Source: Sandaracinaceae bacterium (GTDB lineage Bacteria > Myxococcota_A > Polyangia > Polyangiales > JADJQN01). From it: 64,000 bases of DNA. How positions within the stretch are numbered: position 1 is the first letter of the stretch; the number at the start of each line of letters is the position of its first letter. The translations under genes and the position numbers were made by a program. The notes beneath the pieces are model-generated. The model made no database searches. It saw nothing but the letters and a program-made list of their open reading frames with translations, and had not been told where the DNA came from. The stretch is taken from contig JADJQN010000003.1 of the NCBI GenBank assembly GCA_016712745.1, positions 558,001-622,000 of the forward strand. The letters run 5' to 3'. This document shows positions 53,115 through 62,300 of the stretch, in pieces.

Positions 53115-53804
53115 TCAGAAACCGAACGGGATGAACATCGAGAGACCACCCGTCACCGCGATGTTGTTCACGATGACCGATTGGCCAAGCACGTCTTGCT
53201 GCGAAACCTGATCGCGCACGTCGACGCGGAAATCCATCCAACGCGTGAGAAAGAACTTCATGCCGAAACCGCCGCTGAAGGTGAGGCCGCGTGCGGTCTG
53301 GTTATCCGTCACGCCGCCACCAAGGGCTATGTAGAAATCAAAGCGCGAGATGCCATCGCCAAACCAGCGCATCTTGCCGTAAGCAAGCGTCCACAGGAGA
53401 TGGCCCGTGTAGATGTAGACTGGCGCGTCGGCGCGTAGAATCGTCGTGCCGCGATCCTCTTCGATGATCCGAACAATGCGTGAGTCGGCGTGCGTGTAGG
53501 CGAAGCTCGCCTCAAGTGCGATGTCTTCGGTGACGTGGAAGGTATAGGCGCCTTGCAAGAGGTACGACGAGGAGAGCAGGTCGGCCGCGTAGTAGCCGCC
53601 CATGAAGCTCAGCTCGTGGCGTAGCGCTTTTTGAAAGACGCGCTCTTCGACGCCGCGGTATCGCCGGCGGGCGTTCAGCTCATCGCGAATCGCTTCGTCG
53701 ATGCACTGTGCATGGGCCCGCGAGGGGGCGACCCAAGCCTGGATGGATGGCGCAAGGACTGCTGCGCACAAAGCGAAAAAACCAAGCCAAATGGAGCGCG
53801 GCAT
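53115..53804 (-). CDS. Outer-membrane beta-barrel protein, first gene of the Glt-like operon
   Basis: A 229-aa exported protein (signal to about AHA-QC). Alternating strands fit an 8-stranded outer-membrane barrel: YYAADLLSSSYLLQGAYTFH, DIALEASFAYTHADSRIV, GHLLWTLAYGKMRW and a C-terminal GGLSMFIPFGF with terminal Phe. Such barrels (GltA/B/H-like) accompany the TPR proteins in myxobacterial gliding loci. The ATG lies 8 bases after a -10-like element. The protein probably anchors the complex in the outer membrane. Confidence 0.75.
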   Translation of the reverse strand: MPRSIWLGFFALCAAVLAPSIQAWVAPSRAHAQCIDEAIRDELNARRRYRGVEERVFQKALRHELSFMGGYYAADLLSSSYLLQGAYTFHVTEDIALEASFAYTHADSRIVRIIEEDRGTTILRADAPVYIYTGHLLWTLAYGKMRWFGDGISRFDFYIALGGGVTDNQTARGLTFSGGFGMKFFLTRWMDFRVDVRDQVSQQDVLGQSVIVNNIAVTGGLSMFIPFGF

Positions 53805-53812
53805 CGCGAAAA

Positions 53813-53842
53813 GAGGTACCAGTTGGATAGGCTCTCGGTCAA
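53813..53842 (-). promoter_or_regulatory. Promoter of the Glt-like operon
   Basis: Reverse strand: TTGACC (53837-53842), 18-base spacer, TACCTC (53813-53818), then 8 bases to the ATG at 53804. The -10 match is moderate. The spacing predicts a leaderless transcript. Confidence 0.4.
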
Positions 53843-53868
53843 CGATCTACGCAGCTAAACGGGCGAAT

Positions 53869-54774
53869 TCAGCCCAGATAACGCTCGCCCGTGTCACACA
53901 AAACGGTCACTACGCGCTGACCAGCCTGCATTTTGCGGGCAACTTCGATAGCAGCGTGCACATTCGCGCCCGCGCTTGGCCCAACGAGCAAGCCTTCTTC
54001 GCGGGCCATTCGCTTGACCATGCGATCGGCGGCCGTGTCGGCCACGGTCAGGATTTCATCGATTTGAGGGCGGTCCAGGATCTTGGGAATGAAACCGGCG
54101 CCCAAGCCCTGAATCGCGTGCGAGCCAGCATTGCCTCCTGAGAGGACGGCGCTCGCGCGCGGCTCGACAGCCACCAGCAGGAGATTGGAATTCTTCTTCT
54201 TCAGCACGTGCCCAACGCCTGTCAGCGTGCCGCCGGTTCCGACTCCGGCGACGAACGCGTCGATGGCACCGCCCGTGTCTGACCAAATTTCTTCGGCCGT
54301 CGTCCGCTCGTGCGCAAGCACGTTGTTCGCGTTCTCAAACTGCTTCGGCATGAACGCTTTCATCTCGCGACGGATGCGGTCTGCCTTCTCGACTGCGCCG
54401 GCCATTCCGTCCTGGGGCGGCGTGAGCACGACCTCGGCTCCGTAGGCGCGCAAGATGTGACGGCGGGCCACGCTCATATCTTCGGGCATGACCAGTACGC
54501 ATGTGTAACCGCGAACAGCGGCGATCATCGCGAGGCTAATTCCCGTGTTGCCGCTCGTCGCTTCGACGATGGTCGCGCCCGGCGCGAGCGTACCGTCCTT
54601 TTCAGCCGCTTCGATCATGGCCAACGCGGCGCGATCCTTCACGCTGCCGCCCGGATTGCGATACTCGACCTTTACGCAGATCTCCGCACAGCCCTTCGGT
54701 GACAAATGCTGAAGGCGCACCAACGGCGTCGCACCGATGAGATCCACAACGCCTTGATAAATACGTTCCGTCAC
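53869..54774 (-). CDS. cysK: Cysteine synthase (O-acetylserine sulfhydrylase family)
   Basis: PLP enzyme that makes cysteine from O-acetylserine and sulphide. The 301-aa length and motifs fit CysK/CysM: IGATPLVRLQHL, the PLP-Lys segment GGSVKDRAAL, substrate loop TSGNTGISLA, phosphate-binding GTGGTLTG and C-terminal GPSAGANVHAA. The GTG start at 54774 is 12 bases past the HD-GYP stop, so the two may share a transcript. CysK and CysM, or cystathionine beta-synthase-like relatives, cannot be fully separated by eye. Confidence 0.92.
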   Translation of the reverse strand: MTERIYQGVVDLIGATPLVRLQHLSPKGCAEICVKVEYRNPGGSVKDRAALAMIEAAEKDGTLAPGATIVEATSGNTGISLAMIAAVRGYTCVLVMPEDMSVARRHILRAYGAEVVLTPPQDGMAGAVEKADRIRREMKAFMPKQFENANNVLAHERTTAEEIWSDTGGAIDAFVAGVGTGGTLTGVGHVLKKKNSNLLLVAVEPRASAVLSGGNAGSHAIQGLGAGFIPKILDRPQIDEILTVADTAADRMVKRMAREEGLLVGPSAGANVHAAIEVARKMQAGQRVVTVLCDTGERYLG

Positions 54775-54786
54775 TCATCCCCCGAC

Positions 54787-56757
54787 TCAATAGGAAAGAT
54801 CGCGTTCCACTTCTTTGAAGATTTGCGCTTCGATGAAGATGCGCACGAGCTCCCCATCGATGTGTCCATCGCGCACTTCAAAACCCAAAATATCGAGCGC
54901 GCGATCGAAGGGCAGTGCCTTCTTGTAAGGTCGGTCACGCGCAGTGAGAGCGTCGTAGATATCTGCGATGCTCATGATCTTCGACTGCGCGGGAATCTCC
55001 TCGGAATTGAGGCGATTCGGATAGCCGGTGCCGTTCAGCTTCTCGTGATGAGAGCCAGCGATCTCGGGGATCCGGCTGTAGCTTTTGCCCCAAGGAATGC
55101 GCGCCAGAAAATTGTATGTGTGTGAAACGTGCGAGCGGATTTCGTCGAGCTCTTTGCTGCTCAACGAACCGCGCGTGACTTGCAACGATGCAATCTCGTC
55201 GGGCGTCAGCAAGGGCTGTAGCAAGCCTGAGGAGTCGACGTAGGTGAAGCCGCCGATGTCGGCGATACGCGTGAAGTCGCCTTGCTTGAGCACAGTAGGC
55301 TCGTTCGAATCGCGAATGACTGCCCATGCGCGTTCGAGATCGGCTTTGCGATTTTCCATCTCTTCGTCGAGACGTAGCAGTGCTGCGCCATCCGAGCCTT
55401 CGCGCATCAGCTCGATCTTGCGCTTGAGCACATCAATCTCGGTACCGCGCTGTACATAGTCGAAGCGCGCACGAATCGAATCGAGCTGATGCGGATACAG
55501 CTTCTTCGCTTTGACCAGCACTTGCTCGCGCACGCCGATCTTTCCAAAGTCGTGCAGCAGCGACGCGTACTCGAGCTCCTTCACATCGCGCGCCGTAAAG
55601 CGCGTGCCGGCGTGCGGTCCCGCTTCCGTGCGCGTCACTGCGTCCGCCAGGCCGCAGGACAAAACGCTTACGCGCAATGAATGACCGCTCGTTGTGGGAT
55701 CGCGTTGCTCGATCGCCTGCACGCTCGCGCGCACAAAGCCTTCGAAGATCGTTTGAATCTCCTGATAGAGCATCGCATTCTCGAGCGCGATGCCAGCCTG
55801 CGACGCGAGAGTCGCGAGCAAATCCTCGCTGCGCTGATCGAAGGGTACGACCTGCTCTTCGAAATCCCCCTTCGATTGCAGCCGAATATGCGGGTTTTTC
55901 TTCTTATTGATCAGCTGAATGACGCCAATGACTTCATCGGCAGCGCTGACCATTGGCATGGTGATCATGGAGCCCGTTCGATAGCCAAACTTCTCGTCGA
56001 AACTGCGATCAAAGCCGTAGGGCGCGTTGGCGGGTATCAAATAGACGTCGGGAATGCTGATGACGCTGCGCGTGATAACCGATGCTCCGGCGATCGAGCG
56101 CGTCGAGACGGGCATCGTGAACTGCTTGGGCTCGAACGAGATGGACTCGTTCTGCGATAGCTTGAAGTGCAGGGTGCGGCGGCGCACGTCCGCGGCATGC
56201 CCCTCGACAACATAGATGCTTCCCGCGTCAGCGCCCGTGATGAAACGGCTCTTTTCCAGAATCAAGTGCAGGAGCCGGTCGATGTTGCGCTCTTGAGTGA
56301 TGGCGCGCGCGATGGCGATGAGCTCGCTCAGCTCGTAACGGTACTGCGAGAGCAGTAGACTTTTTTGCTCGGAGCGATGGTTCTGCGCGACGCGCAAGAG
56401 TGTATCTTGCACTTCGAAATAGAACGTGTCGGGGTGCACTACTTCTACCGGAGTGATAACAGCGTTAGCTGGCAGACGCTCACGCAAGCCCTGGGGAAGC
56501 GGACCCAGAAGCATCACGCCGGCATCGCCGTTCGCGATGAGCTCCATGTACGGAGCAAGCGGATTGCTTGCAAGATCGGCGGTGGCCACCAGCACCACAT
56601 GCGAAGTCGCGTTCTGTATTTCTACGGCGTCGCGAGACCACGTGACACGCACGTCGAGCCGCATCTCTTCTTTGATGAGCGAAAGAGCTGCACCCAACAG
56701 CCCCTCAGGGAGCGTCAGATTGCCGTCGGCCGGTGCTGTGCTGGGTTCACGCTCCAC
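54787..56757 (-). CDS. GAF/HD-GYP-domain protein, probable cyclic-di-GMP phosphodiesterase
   Basis: A 656-aa cytosolic signalling protein. An N-terminal alpha/beta region of about 130 residues is followed by a GAF domain (about 140-340: RFITGADAGSIYVVE, SMITMPMVSAADEVIGVIQL). The HD-GYP domain has SGHSLRVSVLSCGLAD, HDFGKIGV, then a long helical insert of about 130 residues before SHTYNFLARIPW. HHEKLNGTGYP and IMSIADIYDALTARDRPYKK complete it. The usual HHExxDGxGYP has Asn in place of Asp here. The insert between the HD and HHE motifs lengthens the domain relative to canonical HD-GYP proteins. It probably degrades c-di-GMP, and a PilZ receptor is encoded at 32.3 kb. Confidence 0.86.
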   Translation of the reverse strand: MEREPSTAPADGNLTLPEGLLGAALSLIKEEMRLDVRVTWSRDAVEIQNATSHVVLVATADLASNPLAPYMELIANGDAGVMLLGPLPQGLRERLPANAVITPVEVVHPDTFYFEVQDTLLRVAQNHRSEQKSLLLSQYRYELSELIAIARAITQERNIDRLLHLILEKSRFITGADAGSIYVVEGHAADVRRRTLHFKLSQNESISFEPKQFTMPVSTRSIAGASVITRSVISIPDVYLIPANAPYGFDRSFDEKFGYRTGSMITMPMVSAADEVIGVIQLINKKKNPHIRLQSKGDFEEQVVPFDQRSEDLLATLASQAGIALENAMLYQEIQTIFEGFVRASVQAIEQRDPTTSGHSLRVSVLSCGLADAVTRTEAGPHAGTRFTARDVKELEYASLLHDFGKIGVREQVLVKAKKLYPHQLDSIRARFDYVQRGTEIDVLKRKIELMREGSDGAALLRLDEEMENRKADLERAWAVIRDSNEPTVLKQGDFTRIADIGGFTYVDSSGLLQPLLTPDEIASLQVTRGSLSSKELDEIRSHVSHTYNFLARIPWGKSYSRIPEIAGSHHEKLNGTGYPNRLNSEEIPAQSKIMSIADIYDALTARDRPYKKALPFDRALDILGFEVRDGHIDGELVRIFIEAQIFKEVERDLSY

Positions 56758-56782
56758 AGAGCGGCCACGTTACCACAGAACC

Positions 56783-58153
56783 TCAGAGCTGCCCTGCAGC
56801 CGCGAGCAAGTCGATGAGCGCGAGTTGTCGGTCGAGCCGGCGCAAAAGGAGGGTGATTTGGGATTGCTCAAGGTTTCGGCGCGCGTCGTCGAGCTCGATG
56901 CCGTTGGTCGCACCCGCGGAGTACGCAGCCTCGGCGCGCGTCGCATTCGCCCGCGCAACTTCGCTGCTGCGTAAGGCAAGTTCAATCGCTTGCGATGCAC
57001 TGTCCATCCGACGAAACGCATCTCGTACATCGACTCGAATCATGCGACGCAACGCCGCCTCTCGCACCCGCGCTTGTTCGACTGCGGCGCGTGCATCACG
57101 TAGTGCGCCATAGCGTGCGCCACCATCGAAGATCGGGATGCTGAGTGTTCCGAGTGCAAACCAGTTACTCGCATCCGGATTCACGAACGTAGTCGGACCG
57201 CGATAGGTGGCCGTCCAACTCAAGCTGAGCGTGGGACCAAAGCGCCACCACGCGTCGTCTACGCCGTGCTCAGCGACTTCCGTCGCAGAACGCAATGCGC
57301 GAAGATCGGGACGTTCGGCAAGCGCGCGCGAAAGGTAGTGCTCAAGCGACTCGTGCTCTTCGGGCTGGGCGACTTCGTTGGCGTTGATTGGCTCTTCGAG
57401 CCCCATCGCTTGTCCCAGCAGATCCCAACTGCGACTCAACGATGCATCGGCGTCGACGATGCGCCGCGCGAGATCAAGCACCGCGAGTTGAGAGCGTGCG
57501 CGATCGAGGGGGACCGCGGTACCCACCTCGACACGCACCATCACCGCGGTGTCCTGGCGCATCGCCGCTGCATACTGCGAGCGCAAAATCTCCGCGTTGC
57601 GCCGGGCCGTGAGTACCGAGAAGAACGCCTTGGCCGCATTGGCCCGCGCCAGGCGTTGCGAGTCGACTGCTTGCAGGTGGCTGACGTCCGTCTGCGCGGC
57701 CGTTGTCGCTAACGCGTTGAACGCACGGCCTGAGAGCGTCACGCCAATCTGCAAGTTCACATCGAACGCTTGCGCGGGACGCACCAAGACCCCGCTGCGT
57801 TCGACCTCACTGTCGTACTGGTTCACGTTGCCAATGCCGTTGACGAAGGGAATTACGCCAGCCAACGCTGTTCGCTGTGCCGCGCGTGCCCGCTCAACTT
57901 GCAGAGCCGCAATCACAGGATCCGCCGCCGAGGCAGAGGCACTCGCGAGTGCGCTCTCGAGATTCACGGAGCGCGCAGGGTCCGCAGGCAAGGCCGGGAT
58001 CTCGATGGGTGCGTCAGCTGCGACGCTTTGCGCAGCCTGTCCCTGCCCTTGCTGCGCTAAAGCAGGCGACGCCGTCAGCTGAAGCAGGAGCATCATGGAA
58101 ATAGACGGGAAATATAGGGTTCGCATGGTCAACCAATCGGGTGAGAGATGCAT
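56783..58153 (-). CDS. TolC-family outer-membrane efflux protein
   Basis: A 456-aa outer-membrane channel of a tripartite RND exporter. The signal (LYFPSISMMLLLQLTASPAL) ends near ALA-QQ, and the mature part has the paired long helices of TolC-like proteins (ARAAQRTALAGVIPFVNGIG, ANAAKAFFSVLTARRNAEIL, VEQARVREAALRRMIRVDVR) with the conserved ALAERPDLRAL segment and a central WTATYRGPTTF strand region. ATG 58153 has a weak AAGAG SD; ATG 58126 is an alternative start. It is divergent from the adaptor and permease genes and shares the promoter region at 58162-58190. Confidence 0.9.
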   Translation of the reverse strand: MHLSPDWLTMRTLYFPSISMMLLLQLTASPALAQQGQGQAAQSVAADAPIEIPALPADPARSVNLESALASASASAADPVIAALQVERARAAQRTALAGVIPFVNGIGNVNQYDSEVERSGVLVRPAQAFDVNLQIGVTLSGRAFNALATTAAQTDVSHLQAVDSQRLARANAAKAFFSVLTARRNAEILRSQYAAAMRQDTAVMVRVEVGTAVPLDRARSQLAVLDLARRIVDADASLSRSWDLLGQAMGLEEPINANEVAQPEEHESLEHYLSRALAERPDLRALRSATEVAEHGVDDAWWRFGPTLSLSWTATYRGPTTFVNPDASNWFALGTLSIPIFDGGARYGALRDARAAVEQARVREAALRRMIRVDVRDAFRRMDSASQAIELALRSSEVARANATRAEAAYSAGATNGIELDDARRNLEQSQITLLLRRLDRQLALIDLLAAAGQL

Positions 58154-58161
58154 GATGCTCT

Positions 58162-58190
58162 TTTGCGCTTTGTAGACGGGGTTCTATAGT
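58162..58190. promoter_or_regulatory. Overlapping divergent promoters of the efflux genes
   Basis: On the plus strand TTGCGC (about 58163-58168), a 16-base spacer and TATAGT (58185-58190) point to the adaptor-permease genes. On the minus strand the same bases read TATAGA (58183-58188), pointing to the TolC-like gene. The shared palindromic TATAG core means the two promoters cannot be occupied together. No adjacent regulator gene is present. Confidence 0.45.
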
Positions 58191-58263
58191 GCGCGCCGCA
58201 CGACAAAGGAAAGCGGGCTAGGCGGTGTTTTGCACTATTTCACAGGCGCGAGGAACTCAACGA

Positions 58264-58455
58264 ATGTTGCGCATGTGTGCGCCGCTGTTCGTACTGATCT
58301 GCGCGTGCGGTGGAAAAAGCGAATCCCCGGCAGGAGCGCGGTCGACGCGGGCGCAAACAGCTCAGCGTGTGGCTGCGGTGCATCCCACCCGGACGAGCTG
58401 GGATAAGTCCCTCTCGTTGAGTGGAGCGCTCGAGGCTATCAACTCCGTCCAGTGG
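58264..58455 (+). pseudogene. N-terminal segment of the RND adaptor gene, out of frame with the rest
   Basis: ATG 58264, with a GAGG SD, encodes MLRMCAPLFVLICAC, a lipoprotein signal, then the adaptor N-terminus SLSLSGALEAINSVQ. After Gln at 58450-58452 the frame runs into unrelated sequence and stops at 58794. The homologous adaptor sequence continues one frame away (VGARVEGAITSVNV). One missing G in CAGTGGG at about 58452 explains this, and the rejoined product (about 350 aa) would be a complete membrane-fusion lipoprotein. It could be a sequencing error or a real inactivating change. Confidence 0.75.
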
Positions 58456-59318
58456 GCGCGCGTGTTGAAGGGGCGATCACCTCCGTCAATGTCGACCTGG
58501 GCGACCACGTTCGTGCGGGAGCCGCGCTCGCGCACATCGCGCCGGAAGACTTTCGTGCCCGCATCGCGCAAGCAGACGCCGATCTTGCTCAGGCGCGTTC
58601 CGACGTGGCCCGCAGCGAGGCGCTCGCCGCGCACGAGTTCGTCGCGGCTCAGGCGCTCGAGCAGGCCCGCACTCGCCTGGCCACAGCGCAAGCCGCACGC
58701 GCGCTCGCCGCGCGACAGATGCGCGACACCGTGGTGCGTGCGCCATTCAGCGGTGCCATCGCCGCGCGTTACATCGCACGCGGTGCCTATGTGAAAACGG
58801 GATCACCGCTTTTCGACGTGGTCGAAGTCGACACCTTGCGTTTGGTTTTGCAGGTGCCCGAGCGATTCGCGCATGAGATCGGAATGGGCGCGGTGCTCAG
58901 TGTGCGGCCAGAAGCGGCCATCGAAGCCGCAATCGAAGCGCCGGTGAATCGCGTCTCGCCGATCATCAACCCCGTCACACGAACCTACCGCGTCGAAGCC
59001 CGTGTCGAAGCGGCGGGAACTGCGCTGCGTCCGGGCATGTTCGTCACGGGAATCGTGCATCTCGGTACGACCAACACGGCCGTGCGCATTCCGCGCGCGG
59101 CGGTCTACACAGTGCTCGGGCGTGATCGCGTCACGCGTATCGTGAACGGCGCTGCCGCGCCCGTTGACATCGAAATCATCGGTGAAGCCGGCGATGACGC
59201 CATTGTCGAAGGACTAAGCCCCGACGATATGATCGTGACGCGCGGCGCATCGTCACTCGCACCCGGTACGCCAGTTCAGGCCGAAGAAACCACGCCCAAT
59301 GCGCGAGGGCCGGGATGA
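58452..59318 (+). CDS. RND efflux periplasmic adaptor (membrane-fusion protein), main part
   Basis: 288 aa beginning at the frame junction. It holds the lipoyl/barrel-sandwich halves around a helical hairpin (VRAGAALAHIAPEDFRARIA, DLAQARSDVARSEALAAHEF), then DTVVRAPFSGAIAARYIARG and the beta-barrel and membrane-proximal domains (VEVDTLRLVLQVPERFAHEI, LRPGMFVTGIVHLG). It would link the RND permease to the TolC-like channel. The lipoprotein signal lies in the neighbouring frame (58264-58455); read as given, this part starts with GTG 58452 and has no export signal. The stop overlaps the permease ATG by 4 bases. Confidence 0.85.
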   Translation: MGARVEGAITSVNVDLGDHVRAGAALAHIAPEDFRARIAQADADLAQARSDVARSEALAAHEFVAAQALEQARTRLATAQAARALAARQMRDTVVRAPFSGAIAARYIARGAYVKTGSPLFDVVEVDTLRLVLQVPERFAHEIGMGAVLSVRPEAAIEAAIEAPVNRVSPIINPVTRTYRVEARVEAAGTALRPGMFVTGIVHLGTTNTAVRIPRAAVYTVLGRDRVTRIVNGAAAPVDIEIIGEAGDDAIVEGLSPDDMIVTRGASSLAPGTPVQAEETTPNARGPG

Positions 59319-62300
59319 GTATCTCGGAGATTTGCGTGCGTCGTCCGGTCTTCGCGACGATGCTGGTCGCCGCTGCCGTTGCCTTCGGAATTCTTTCTCT
59401 GCGAAAATTGGGCGTCGATCAGTATCCAGACGTCGAGATCCCAACGGTCACCGTGCAAACAACCTTGCGCGGTGCGAGTCCGGAAGAGATCGAAACGCAA
59501 GTTACTAAACCGATCGAAGATGCCGTAAGCACCGCCGAAGGTATCGACGAGCTGCGTTCCGTTTCCATCGAAGGCATATCGACCGTCACCGTGAACTTCG
59601 TTCTCGATCGAAATCGAGATCAGGCGACCCAGGATGTTCGCGACAAAGTTGCGGCCATTCTTGGCAACTTGCCGGTGGGAACTCTGCCGCCCGTGGTCAC
59701 GCGTTTCGACACAACTGCGATTCCCGTTCTCACTCTGGTACTCTCAGGCGATCGCGACCTGCGTGAGATTACCGACATCGCGCGGCGTACGCTCAAAGAG
59801 CCGCTCGAAGGCGTGAGCGGCGTAGGTCAGATTCAAATCGTCGGCGGGCGCGTGCGGGCATTCGATGTGGAGCTCGATGCCAATGCTCTGGCCGCGCGCC
59901 AGATCTCTGTCGAGCAAGTTCGCGCAGCCATCGCGTCGCAGAACGTCGAACTACCGGGCGGGCGCGTCGCATCGACACAGCGCGAGGACGTGCTTCGCAC
60001 GATGGCACGCGTTCGCAATGCAGCAGAGCTTGGGCGCTTGGTGGTGGCCCAGCGCCCGGGCGCGCCGGTCCTGCTGTCCGAAATTGCCAGTGTTCACGAT
60101 GCGGAAGAAGACCCGCGCTCGCTTTCGCGCCTCGATGGCAACAATGCCGTCGCTTTGGTTGTTCAAAAGCAGAGTGGCACAAACACCGTCGAGGTCGTCG
60201 ATACAATTCTCGCGCGTCTCACGCAGCTGCGAGACGCGATGCCGCGCGACTTGAAGATCGACATCATTCGCGACCAAAGCACGTTCATACGCCGCTCGAT
60301 TCACGAAGTGGAATTGCATTTGGTGCTGGGCGGCTTTTTGGCGAGCCTCGCCGTGCTCTTCTTCATGGGTTCATTTCGCTCGATGTTCATCGCTGCTATT
60401 GCGATTCCGAGCTCAATCATCACCACATTCGCGATTCTTCGCCTGCTTGGCTACACGCTGAACAACTTCACGCTTCTTGCGCTCACGTTGGCAGTCGGCA
60501 TCGTGATCGACGACGCTATCGTCGTGCTCGAGAACGTTTTTCGTCACGTCGAAGAAGGAATGAAGCCCTTCGAAGCGGCGATCAAAGGCACCAAGGAGAT
60601 CACGCTGGCGGTCGTTGCCACAACCTTGTCATTGATCGTGATCTTCTTGCCGACCGCGTTCATGGAGGGGCGCGTTGGCCGCTTCTGGCGCAGCTTTGGC
60701 ATCACAGTCGCATTCGCAATCGCGGTCTCGCTTTTCATCTCGCTCACGCTCACGCCTATGCTGTGCTCCCGCTTGCTCAAGAAGCCTTCTGAAGCAAGCA
60801 AAGCGAAGGGGCCATCGCTGGTAGCCCGCTTCAACAATCGGCTCGACACGCTCTACGGACACCTCGTGGCGTGGTCGCTGCGCTGGCGTTGGCTCGTCGT
60901 GATCATCTCGATCGCGACCGTCGCGTCCATCGTTCCGCTGATCGGCAAAGTTGCCAAAGAGTTTATCCCGGTCGATGACACCAGCGACTTTTCGGTGGCG
61001 CTCACGCTGCCCGAAGGAGCAAGCCTTGCGTCGGGCTCGGCGCTCACGCGCCAGATCGAGGAAAAACTGCGGCGCATCCGGGGGGTAGAGCACGTTTTCA
61101 CGCGCATCGGCTCCTTGCGCGGGGGCGACGATGTCACCGAGTCAGAAATCTACGTCCAGGTGACCGACATCGAGAAGCGCAGCTATCCGTTGTCGGCGGT
61201 GATGGCGGAGGCGCGCACAGCGATGCGCGAGTTCGTCGATTTGCGCCCCGCTGTCTCGAGCGTGAATTCGTTCAGCGGGGGCGGGCGCGGAACTCAGCTT
61301 TCCTTTTCATTGCGCGGACCTGACCTGACCCAGCTCGATAGCTTGGCTGGTCAGATCATGAGCCGGATGCGCAGCGAACGCGGTTTTGTCGATGTCGATT
61401 CGGTAAGTGCTGTGCGCAAGCCCGAGGTGCGCGTTGCCGTCGATCGCGCGCGCGCAGCCGATCTTGGAGTTCAGGCGGGGGATGTCGCCGCTGCGCTACG
61501 CACGCTCGTCGGCGGAGAACCGGTCTCGAAGATTCGCGATGGAGATTTGCAATACGATGTTTGGTTGCGCTTGCGTCCGGAGCATCGTTCGTCACTCGAG
61601 ATGCTGCGCAGCTTACCGCTCTACTCGGCCAATGGTCTGGTACGTCTCGACGCGCTGGCGACCCTGACGCGGGATCGAAGCCCGGCGCAAATCACACGGC
61701 TCAATCGTGTGCGTCAGGTCGAGGTCGGTAGCAATGTCGATGGCATCACACTCGGCGCTGCAGTCGATCGCGTGCGTGCGATCGCAGCGAGCATGAATCT
61801 GCCTCAGGGCTACGAAGTCGTTTTCAGTGGCCGCGCGAAGATCATGGGCGAGACGATCGCAAGCTTCCTGACTGCGCTCGGTCTGTCTTTCCTTTTCATG
61901 TACATGGTGCTCGCCGCGCAGTTCGAGAGTTTTCTCCATCCGATTACAATCATGCTCTCCCTGCCGCTGTCGCTGCCTTTTGCGCTTGTCTCGCTCCTCA
62001 TCATGAATGACACCTTGAACATTTATTCGGCGTTCGGCGTCTTCATGCTCTTTGGCATCGTAAAGAAGAACGGCATTCTTCAGGTCGACTACACGAACAC
62101 GCTGCGCCGCAACGGCGTTCCGCGCGACACCGCGATCATCGAGGCAAACAAGACGCGCTTGCGTCCGATTCTGATGACGACGCTGACTCTCATCGCTGGC
62201 ATGATGCCCATTGCGTTGGGACGCGGTCCTGGAGCCGCCGCGCGTGCTTCGATGGCCAATGTCATAATTGGCGGCCAGGCGTTGTCGTTGCTGATCACGC

